Assembly (NCBI RefSeq): GCF_900113005.1
Contig: NZ_FONW01000001.1
Location: 698,561 to 762,560, forward strand
Reading direction: 5' to 3'
Origin: Sunxiuqinia elliptica
GTDB lineage: Bacteria; Bacteroidota; Bacteroidia; Bacteroidales; Prolixibacteraceae
Length of the DNA stretch: 64,000 bases
Shown: in pieces, positions 25,668 through 35,200 of the stretch
Numbering within the stretch: position 1 is the first letter of the stretch
Layout: each line of letters begins with the position of its first letter
Made by a program: the position numbers and the translations under genes
The notes under the pieces: generated by a model
Databases searched by the model: none
Told to the model about the DNA's origin: nothing
Seen by the model: only the letters and a program-made list of their open reading frames with translations

Positions 25668-27554
25668 ATGATGAAAAAAAGGATCAATCGATATTTGCTA
25701 CTACTGGTGCTGGTTTTGCTAGCTTGTACAAGTCAAGTTGAAGGACAGGAAACCCGTTTAAGTACCACCCTCAAAGTGCATCCTTGGGTGAAGCTGCCTG
25801 TGGTGGTTTCAACCGATGTTCAGGGAGGACTGCAATCAGTGGGAGCGCTTGCCTTATCTGACAATCCTGCTGATGAGCTAGCGGTCAATGTTCCCGAATA
25901 TAAGCGAACAGAAGGAATGGTGGTGTCGGTGATCGATCTGAATGCCAATAATCGGACACGCTATTTTACCTATACCTCAGGAAAGACCTGGCAGGAAGTG
26001 GTTGTTCTACAACAATGGACAGCAGGAAACCAATACCTGGCTGGAGATGCAGTCATTCATGAAGGAAATTACTATACCGCTAATGCTGATTTTACAAGCG
26101 ATACAAGTTTTAAAACGGACTCGGCCCGGTGGAACAGCTGGGGCGGAAAAGATGCTGAATACGATGTAAAGACCTTGTTCTTGGGAAAAGATACGTTGAC
26201 CTCGGCGGCAATTAAGGAAGATGTTGTGGCCGATGAAGATAAAAAGCATACGCTGGCCACAGTGAGTTATGTGGACGAGGTGGGGGCATCGACAGATTTT
26301 GATGGTAGCAAAGCCATTACCAGACCCGGTTGGGAGGGAGTGACCGGCATGGTTCCCGGAACCGACAATGTTGCCGACTTTCTAAAAAAGGTTTTTTACC
26401 CGGTTTCTACGCCTTTGATCACCACATTCAACTACAATGGAGTGACCGCGGGAGGTCAGTATTCGTATCAATCGGCTGATGAGCTGAATGTGGTCACTGA
26501 CCATACCGGAACGATCACCATCCCTTACGGAGAGTGGAACAAAGCTTCTGGCTTGACCTTCAATTTTGAGATCACCAACAGGAGTTTGGCCGATGGTAGT
26601 GAAGATACGCCTGTTGAACAGGTTCGTCTATTGGTTGATGGGGTTGAAATTGATGCTTCCGTGCTCAACTCGATGAGTCCTCAGATTTCAGGAAATTTTA
26701 TGCCTGAGAAGTTGTCGTTTGCAACTGACATCGATTTCAATCAGAGTAGTGTTTTGTCTTTACAGGTTGAGGATGGAGCGGCAAACCGTGTTGCTCTCAA
26801 CTTGAATATCACCTTTGTAAAAGCCCAAGGAGTTGAGGTGACCAATGCTTGGCTGGCTTCAACAAGTGGTGGCTCAAAGCTTTTGGGTGAAGGTACCGGC
26901 ACCCAGGCCGATCCTTATTTAATTGAACGCATCGGAGCCGACAAAACTTATTATGTGGAGTGGGGCTTAAAATTTAATGACGATACCCAGGCAGATGTGT
27001 TGTTTGAAGGCACTTTAAAGCCTGAAGACTTGACAGCCGTTAGCATGGAGGAAGGAAGCTCTTCATTTGAGGTCCCCAATTCATCCACAGCTCAGGCTTT
27101 TCGGGTTGGAGTAAGTGCCAAGGGTGATGTTGCCCAGGATTTGTCAGCTTCGGTTTATAGTGCTTACTATTTGCTGCAGGATCAAACCTACTGTGGTTTT
27201 CTGAACTCGGATGTTGAACCGTCCGAAAGCCAGTTGAAAGGGCTTCCCAAGCATTCGTTGAAAACGGCTGAATATTATCAGGCTGATGGGCTTTCATTGA
27301 AAAACAGTACTGGAAGCTCGGGGTTTTTTACCTGGGCCATTCCAACTTATACATCGGCTTCTGATCCTGCGCCTGCTTTCTCAAAAAGGGTGTTTTACGA
27401 AGCTGCAGGAACATGGTATGAGAATTCCAACATCAATACCTATTACGTAAAAATGACTCCTCCCGGAGGAGGAGAACAATCCTGGTATTGGGTCTGCATC
27501 TACAAAGCTTCGACAGGAAATGGCGGGTCGATTAAAGTCAAACTTTCAAACTAA
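25668..27554 (+). CDS. Secreted protein with CBM5/12-like motif and fibre-type YVD segment
   Basis: Starts considered: ATG 25650 (8-bp overlap with the previous stop), 25668 and 25671; the last two place the hydrophobic segment best. The signal sequence RYLLLLVLVLLACTSQVEGQ contains a possible lipobox (VLLAC), so it may be a lipoprotein. Near residue 120 a W..G..Y..GD.V...G.YY.A.....D.....S..W pattern resembles carbohydrate-binding module 5/12. Next comes a tail-fibre-like KHTLATVSYVDEVG, followed by Ig-like beta segments (residues ~250-390). The C-terminus (WYWVCIYKASTGNGGSIKVK) resembles end domains of exported fibre proteins. It is about 630 aa and 4 bp from the next gene. I do not recognise the whole protein. 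Confidence 0.72.
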   Translation: MMKKRINRYLLLLVLVLLACTSQVEGQETRLSTTLKVHPWVKLPVVVSTDVQGGLQSVGALALSDNPADELAVNVPEYKRTEGMVVSVIDLNANNRTRYFTYTSGKTWQEVVVLQQWTAGNQYLAGDAVIHEGNYYTANADFTSDTSFKTDSARWNSWGGKDAEYDVKTLFLGKDTLTSAAIKEDVVADEDKKHTLATVSYVDEVGASTDFDGSKAITRPGWEGVTGMVPGTDNVADFLKKVFYPVSTPLITTFNYNGVTAGGQYSYQSADELNVVTDHTGTITIPYGEWNKASGLTFNFEITNRSLADGSEDTPVEQVRLLVDGVEIDASVLNSMSPQISGNFMPEKLSFATDIDFNQSSVLSLQVEDGAANRVALNLNITFVKAQGVEVTNAWLASTSGGSKLLGEGTGTQADPYLIERIGADKTYYVEWGLKFNDDTQADVLFEGTLKPEDLTAVSMEEGSSSFEVPNSSTAQAFRVGVSAKGDVAQDLSASVYSAYYLLQDQTYCGFLNSDVEPSESQLKGLPKHSLKTAEYYQADGLSLKNSTGSSGFFTWAIPTYTSASDPAPAFSKRVFYEAAGTWYENSNINTYYVKMTPPGGGEQSWYWVCIYKASTGNGGSIKVKLSN

Positions 27555-27558
27555 TTGA

Positions 27559-28629
27559 ATGAATGTGATGATGAAGAAATCAATCAAATATCAAATAATT
27601 GCTAATCTCCGGGCTAAAAGTAGCAGCCGGAGATTGGTGTATTTTATACTCCCGAAACTGTTTTTTCTATTGCTTCTTTTGGGAAGTAATCAGGGGGTAG
27701 CCCAGGTTAAAATGCCGGATATGGTTCAACCGGGTGATACGTGGGGGATTATTGATGCCAATGAATTGTATGGTGGTTGCATGCAGGTAAAATCCTACGC
27801 TGATTTGCTGGCTGTGGATGTGCAGTACTTGAAGCGGGGAATGATCTTTATCGTGTATGATTACGATGGTACGGCAGGAAATGGAATTGACACCAAAGCA
27901 TACATGTTTTTGCCAGCATCTGGTGTGTGGGATTACGAAACACCATTTCAGATTCCTGCGGCAGATCAAAGTAAAACGATCGCTACAGCAAGCCTCGAAT
28001 CCGCATTGACTCCCATCAGTTTTGGCCTTTCTTCTTCTGGAACTGAGGGCGAAATATCGTACAACTTTGACACCAATCAGGTATTTGTTTACAACGGAGA
28101 TGAGTGGGTGGAGCTGACTTTGGGTGATGATCTTGGTAACCACACGGCAACCAGCAATCTCAAGTTGGGAGCTTTTGCCATCAGCAATGATGGTGACGCA
28201 GGGGATGGACTGACCTTTGATATGGATGGAAACGCCACTTTCGGTCAGGAAGTTACCATTCAGGGCAATCTCTACACTCCTTCGGATAAGCGTCTGAAAA
28301 CCAATGTCGAGACCTTGTCGAATGTTTTGGAAAAGATCAATGGAATGCGCGGTGTTCGCTTTGAGTACCGCGATCAAACGAAATATGCCTCCGGAGTCAA
28401 AATTGGGGTGATTGCTCAGGAATTGCAACAGGAATTTCCTATGCTGGTGAGTCGCGGAGAGGATGGGTTTCTGAAAGTGGATTATACCCAGTTGACAGCC
28501 ATCTTATTACAAGCGATTAAGGAGCAGAATCAAGTGATGGATCGGCAACAAAAAGAAATTGAGCTGATGAAAAGCCGAATGGATCGGTTGGAGCAAATGG
28601 TGGAAAAGCGATTAAAAGAAAAGCATTAA
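27559..28629 (+). CDS. Secreted tail-fibre protein with S74 intramolecular chaperone domain
   Basis: 356 aa. A long n-region (about 30 residues with NLRAKSSSRR) precedes the hydrophobic core of the signal peptide, which cleaves near GVAQ. Residues ~165-190 contain the head motif GEISYNFDTNQVFVYNGDEW, then LGNHTATSNLKLGAF, a phrase shared with Bacteroidota tail-fibre proteins. Residues ~245-335 are an endosialidase-type chaperone (peptidase S74): SDKRLKTNVETLSNVLEKI, FEYRDQ, GVIAQELQQEFPMLV and VDYTQLTAILLQAIKEQN. The tail ends in a coiled coil. In phage fibres this domain trimerises the protein and then cleaves itself off at a Ser located at its start. That makes this gene strong evidence for trimeric fibres in the cluster. 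Confidence 0.87.
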   Translation: MNVMMKKSIKYQIIANLRAKSSSRRLVYFILPKLFFLLLLLGSNQGVAQVKMPDMVQPGDTWGIIDANELYGGCMQVKSYADLLAVDVQYLKRGMIFIVYDYDGTAGNGIDTKAYMFLPASGVWDYETPFQIPAADQSKTIATASLESALTPISFGLSSSGTEGEISYNFDTNQVFVYNGDEWVELTLGDDLGNHTATSNLKLGAFAISNDGDAGDGLTFDMDGNATFGQEVTIQGNLYTPSDKRLKTNVETLSNVLEKINGMRGVRFEYRDQTKYASGVKIGVIAQELQQEFPMLVSRGEDGFLKVDYTQLTAILLQAIKEQNQVMDRQQKEIELMKSRMDRLEQMVEKRLKEKH

Positions 28630-28737
28630 AATATTTTTAATAATCTGTAAATCAATTGGGAAGAATTGGGTGGAAGGACTTATGAGGAGTAGTTGATTGA
28701 TGAAAGTTAAGTAAAACAAAGACAGGAGATCAGAACA

Positions 28738-29094
28738 ATGAGAGATTGTCCCTTTTCTAGAATAGATACTCAAGCTGATGAAAAGCCAGGACGAGTATTG
28801 GTCTACAAGCGTGGAGCAAATTATTGTTCATTTAATAAAAGTGCCTTGTGGCTAATACGACAAGTAAAAGACTTTCCTTTTTTAATTGAATACCGGAACG
28901 AAGGGAGCCGAAAACTTATCCGGGTAACCTATTCGAAACAAGTGTTTGAAGCGATAAGCAAAAATTGTCGGGTGGCATTTGCATCAAACGAGCGGCCTTT
29001 CTGGAAATTAAATACCACACATCCTCCCATCAATGACTATGAATTAAAGATCTGGCGCAGTGTGATGCTATTGGAATTGGAATGCCAGCTGTAG
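28738..29094 (+). CDS. Hypothetical protein, 118 aa
   Basis: Starts at ATG 28738 with a purine-rich aggaga motif about 12 nt upstream. It has no signal peptide or membrane segment and is basic (many Arg/Lys), so it is presumably cytoplasmic, unlike all its neighbours. There are segments such as FPFLIEYRNEGSRKLIRVTY and VFEAISKNCRVAFASNERPF, but I recognise no family. A loose resemblance to a LytTR-type beta-strand order is possible but unproven. It sits between the secreted fibre genes and the 5174-aa gene, about 110 bp from each, where a regulator or chaperone might be expected. Confidence 0.6.
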   Translation: MRDCPFSRIDTQADEKPGRVLVYKRGANYCSFNKSALWLIRQVKDFPFLIEYRNEGSRKLIRVTYSKQVFEAISKNCRVAFASNERPFWKLNTTHPPINDYELKIWRSVMLLELECQL

Positions 29095-29216
29095 GCCTTT
29101 GGAAAGAGCTCTTTCTGAAGGAATTGAAAATGAATGCTAGTCAATAAGTTGGATTAAAGCCTGCTGAACGTGTTTGAAAGGCGGGCGATGAACGGGGTTG
29201 GAAGAATTGAAACGAC

Positions 29217-32200
29217 ATGAAAAAGATAAATACTGAACTGAAACAACATATAATTACCCAAGATCATTTTGACAGGAAGAACGAGTGTCCTTCATGGTTT
29301 GTCAATATGCTATGGCTGTTTTTGTTGAGTGTGCTTCCGTTGGCAGCATTCAGTCAGACAGATTATTTCCAGGTGAATGAAGGAATTCCGCATTTGCCGG
29401 TTTTTGAAACGACAGCAACAGTTCCCACTCCGCAGCAAGGAATGTTGGTTTACAGTGTTGCCGACCATAAACCGATGATGTACGATGGCGGTGGCTGGGT
29501 TGATCTGTGCTCAGTTCATAGCGATGTGCCAACTCCCGAAGATTTTTTTGTCGTTAAAGATGGAATTCCATACATCCCTGCCAAAGAGAATTTCCCGGTA
29601 GGGCATGTGCCCGGAGCGATTTTCTATTCCCTGCAGAATCAGTCAGTCGTTCTTTCAGATGGAAAGGAGTGGCATAATCTCCAAGAGCTGTATCAGGCAG
29701 AGTTATCGGACTATCCCGGTTTTTCAACCAGTTCCTCGGTCAAGGTGTGTCAGCTGCCGGTTCTTGGTACTGATCCAACCGAGGCTTTAACGGGTGATAT
29801 TTACTTGAGCTCGACGGAACGGTCCTTGCGTTTTTTTGATGGAACGGCTTGGCAGAATGTCGAATGCCGGGCATTGGTTATCACTAGCCCGGTAAAGGAC
29901 TATGACGGTTGGGTGGCTAAAGGAGGTGGTGAGGTTTTGAACACGGAGGGCAAGCTGATCTCAAAAGCAGGTATTTGCTGGGGATTTATTGCTAATCCAG
30001 ATACATCATTGGCATCAAAAACAGTTCAACTGCCAGAGGCTGATGGCACTTTTATCAGCGAATTGACCGACTTGCTTCCTAAAACAACCTATTATGTTCG
30101 GGCTTATGCCGTTGTTGATGGCGAGCTGATTTATGGTGAGAATGTTACTTTTTCTACTTCGGTTCGAATACCAACCATCATCACTTTGGAAATTAGTGAA
30201 CTGACAAGTATGTCGGCCAAGAGTGGGGGAGACATCACTTCGGATGGAGGAGCACTTGCAGTAACGAAGCGAGGCATTATCTGGAGTGATCAAGGAGATC
30301 CGCTGGATGATCCGGATGTTATCAAAACGGATGATGGTTCGGGGGTGGGGCAGTATCCAAGTACGCTGACTGAGCTTTTGGGAAATACCACCTACTATGT
30401 TCGGGCTTATGCGATCAACAGTGCTGGTACGGCCTATGGCAACCTGATTGAATTTACAACGCCTGACCCAATTGCTCCGGAGTTAAACATGACTATTGAG
30501 GTGAACAACGTTACGGCGACAACAGCTGTTGGAAAAGGTGCAATTGTAAATAATGGTGGTGCTTTGATTTCAGAACGTGGAGTTTGTGTAAGCACAGACC
30601 GGGAAAACTATATTTACTTCCCGTCTGCCGATCTGGAAGATTTGGATCATGGTTCATTTTTGGCTGATCTGACCGGACTGATTCCGGGAACAACCTATTA
30701 TGCAAAAGCCTATGCGAAAAACAGGGCAGGCATTGGCTACAGCAGTGAGATTAGTTTTGTAACGGCCTTACCAGTGGAGTTAACAACCATAGAGCCTTAT
30801 GATATTACAGGATCATCGGCCATGAGTGGAGGAGAGGTGACCGATGTTGGTGGCTATGAGATTGTTCGAAAAGGGATTTGTTGGAGTACCGAAAAGGATC
30901 CTACAGTTGACCTAGCCACCAGAACAAGCGAACCGTTAACCGGAGATGGACTGGGCCGTTTTGATAGCAAATTGACGAACCTTGAACTGGGAACAAAATA
31001 CTATGTACGGGCTTATGCAGAAAATGCGGCCGGCCTGTTTTACGGAAATCTGGATAGTCTGGTGACCTTGGATGTCCCATCCGTGGTAACCTTGGAGCCG
31101 GGAGCGCTTTTTGAGAACTCGGGTGTTGGGGGTGGAAATGTGCTGAGTGACGGAGGAAGCGAAGTGACAACGCGTGGGGTTTGCTGGAGCACTCATGAAA
31201 ATCCAACCATCTATTCGTCACACACGACGGATGGCAGTGGGCTTGGTCTTTTTACCAGTATATTGACAGGCTTGGAAGATCGGGTGACTTACTATGTGAG
31301 AGCTTATGCCCGCAACAGTGTCGGGATTGGTTATGGCGAGAATAAGGAGTTTACAATCATTCCGGAAGCTCCGAAAATTGTTACCCTTGAGGCAACTGAA
31401 ATCACCAGTATTTCGGCTCAAAGTGGCGGAGATATTACCAGCAATGGTGGTAGTCCAATCACGGCTCGTGGAATTATCTGGAGTGTTGTCAGCGATCCGT
31501 TGACTGATCCGGAAGCGATTAAAACTGATGATGGGTCGGGAGTTGGTATTTTCCCAAGTACTTTAACACCACTACTCGGAAGTACGGTATACTATGTCCG
31601 GGCCTATGCAGTGAATAGCTATGGAAAATCATATGGAAACCTGGTGGTATTCAAGTCGCTTCCACCAGTGCCCCCTGCATTGAGCTCTGCTTCAATTTTT
31701 ATAACCGATATAACTGATGTGGCAGCCGTTGGAACGATGGAAATCCTGAACAATGGTGGAGCTCCGGTGACTGCACGAGGGGTTTGTATCAGTACGGATC
31801 GGGTCAACTATCAATACTTTCCTTCAGGAACAACGAATATTACCGACATTGGAGTATTTGCCAGTGAGTTAACTGGGTTGACTCCCGGAACAACTTATTA
31901 TGCCAAAGGTTATGCAACCAATAGTGCCGGGACTGGCTACAGCAGCGAAACCAGTTTTGTGACAGCAACCCATGCTTCAATTTTAACAACAGAGCCTTAC
32001 GATGTAACCCAAACAATGGCTCAAAGTGGTGGTACCATTTACGATATTGGGAATTCCGTGATTAAAGAATGGGGGGTTTGTTGGGATGTTGCACCGGAGC
32101 CTACAATTGATGGTTCTTCCCGAACTTCAGATCCGGTTAATGAAACAGGATTGGGGCCTTTTTCAAGCAGCCTTTCCGGGCTGACTCCGGAGAAAACTTA

Positions 32201-35200
32201 TTACGTAAGAGCTTATGCCATTAATGCTGCGGGAGTTTCCTATGCTGATCAATATAGTTTTACAACCTTGGCAACCACCCTGCCGGAAGTGAGTACAATT
32301 GATGTGATCAACATTGGTGGAATTCAGGCAGAAGGACGGGGAAAAGTTAGCAATGATGGCGGGCTTGAGGTTACGGAAAGAGGGATTTGTTGGAGTACTC
32401 ATGAAAACCCAACGATTGTCGATCAGCATGCTGAAAGTGGAACAGGAGTTGGCAATTTCTCTGTTGCGTTGATCAATCTTGAGCCGGGAACTCATTATTA
32501 TGCACGAGCCTATGCGATTAACAACATGGGAATTGCTTATGGAGATGCTTATCATTTTCAAACGCCGCTACCAGCTGTTGTTCGCACACTTAAACCAGAA
32601 GCTGTGGAAAGTAGTATTGCCAATGGAGGTGGAGAAGTTATTAGCGATGGTGGAGATTCCGTGACTACGCGTGGAGTTTGCTGGAGTATTTTTAGGCATC
32701 CAACCCTGGAAGATGACTTTACGGTTGATGGCTCCGACTTGGGCTTCTTTTCCAGCAAGCTCACCGGTATGTTGGGGGGAACCAAATATTTTGTTCGGGC
32801 CTATGCCGAAAACAGTGCGGGAGTAGCCTATGGTAACATGGACAGCCTGCAAACCAAAACACCAGTTGTACCCACTGTTGAAACGGTAAGTGTTGCCAAT
32901 GCTTCAGGAGATCGGGCTGTTGCCTGGGGAAAACTGCTTGATCATGGTGGTTCTGAAGTTATTGATCGCGGAATTTGCTGGAGTAAAGCACCCATCCCAA
33001 CTTTGGATGACGATTACATTGCCTGCGGAGATGGAATGGGCGAGTTTTCTGGAATACTGACAGGTCTGACGAAAGGTGAAACCTATTATGTTCGGGCTTA
33101 CGCCAAAAACCATGTTGGGATATCCTATGGCGAACAACTGGAGTTTTTTACAGCGTCATTGGCAACAATTATCACTTCTCCGATTTCTTCGGTAACTGGT
33201 ATTTCCGCCGTCGGAGGAGGAACAATCACCAGCGATGGCGGTGCAGAGGTCACGTCAAGCGGGATCTGCTGGAATACAACAGGCAACCCTACGGTTTGGA
33301 ATGAACACACGACCTGTGGCATAGGTATTGGTGAGTTTATCCATACGATGACTGGATTGATGGCGAACACAACCTATTATGTTCGGGCTTATGCAACCAA
33401 TGCTGCCGGAACGGTCTATGGCAATGAAGTTCGGTTTATTTCGGGACCACCTGAATTTGCTGTGGTGAAAACCATTACCTCTAAAAGTGGTGCGGATGGC
33501 CGGACGGGCTATAGTGGTGGAAATGTGATCAGCAATGGCGGAACGAAACTGTTATCGGGAGGTGTTTGCTGGAGTAAGGTGTCAGGCTTTATTCCAGATA
33601 CTGTCGTGGTTAATCGAACTTCTAAAAGTGCGTCAGGAAGTTTCACCTCAACTTTGGAAAACCTTCAGCCAAATACCACCTATTTTGTGCGTGCCTTTGT
33701 CGTGAATGAAGTGGGTATTTCTTATGCCGAGAATGAACTTAGCTTTACAACCAACAGTATTCCTGAAGTGATAACTACCAAGCCGGTGCTGGCTTCCATT
33801 ACAAGTACTTCGGTTGATGTTGGTGGAGAGGTTGTTGCTGACGGAGGAAGTCCGGTAACGGCAAGTGGGGTGTGTTGGAGTACGGATATTGATCCAAAGC
33901 TGGGTGAAACAAATTACGTTTCGAATGGGCCGGGCTTGGGAAGCTTCACCAGTAAAATCAATGATTTGATGGGGAGCACCACTTATTATGTTCGCGCCTA
34001 TGCGATCAATAAGGTTGGTATTGCTTATGGAAATGTCGAGAGCTTCCAAACGAAACCTCCGGTGTTAGCCACCATCATTACGGATCCTGTTCGGTTGAAC
34101 TCTTCCACTTCAGTAACAGGGGGAGGAACAATCACCAGCCACGGAGGCGCTTTGGTGACAACACGCGGCTTGGTGTGGTGCACCGAGCCAAACTTCAGAA
34201 CAGATACCATTCAATTTAACCGGACTGCAACCACCGGGTATTTTATTGGGAGCTTTACCGATGTTATTTCAAAACTGATTCCGAACACGGTTTACTACGT
34301 GAAAGCCTATGTTGAGAACAGTGTTGGCTTTGCTTATGGCGATGAAGTGAGCTTTAAGACGCCAGTCGTCCCTCGTTTAACAACAGCCTTTACAAAAGCA
34401 ACCGGAAGTACCACAGCAACAAGTGGAGGAACAATTTCGGATGATGGAGGTGCCCGAGTGGTTGAGCGCGGGGTGGTATGGAGCAAAGAGGCAACTTTCG
34501 ATCCGGATACCGTTGTGGTCAACAAAACGACCAACGGAAGTGGAGTCGGCGCTTTTGTTAGTTATCTGAAAGGACTTAAGGGAAGCACCACCTACTTCAT
34601 TCAGGCTTATGCCAGAAACATTGCCGGAACAGCTTATGGCAATATGTTGAGTTTTATTACCGACCCGCCAACACTTCCGGTTTTAAAAACGCGGAGAGCA
34701 TGGAATGTTTATGGTACAACGGCCTATAGTGGTGGTTACATTTCGGAGAATGGAGGCGAACCAATTACAACCCGAGGAATTGTTTGGAGCACCGAGGCTG
34801 GCTTTGACCCGGACACCGTGGTGGTGAATAAAGTGGCTCAGCCCGGAACGGGCATTGGGTATTTTACAACCAGCCTGACGGAATTAGAACGAGGAACAAC
34901 TTATTATATCCGGGCTTTTGCCGTGAATAGTGTCGGCATTGCTTATGGCGATGAACTTAGCTTTACCACTCTGGACTTTGCAGAAGTGGTAACCTCTGAA
35001 ATCATTCCATCAGAATCGGGAGGTACGGCATCGGGTGGTGGCGAAATTTTGAGTGATGGAGGAACCCGGGTTTGGAACCAAGGGGTTTGCTGGAGCATCG
35101 CTTCGAATCCGACAATCAGCTTACACACCAAAACAACTTACGACCGTGTGACCAATGGTGTTTTTAACAGCCGCTTAACCGGGCTGGATCCGGTGACAAC

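Noticed and set aside
16394..28629. Prophage or contractile injection system, suggested by the tail-fibre-like genes
   Set aside because: All these proteins carry export signals, and there are no terminase, capsid, sheath, baseplate or lysis genes in the window. Fibre modules alone do not make a phage.
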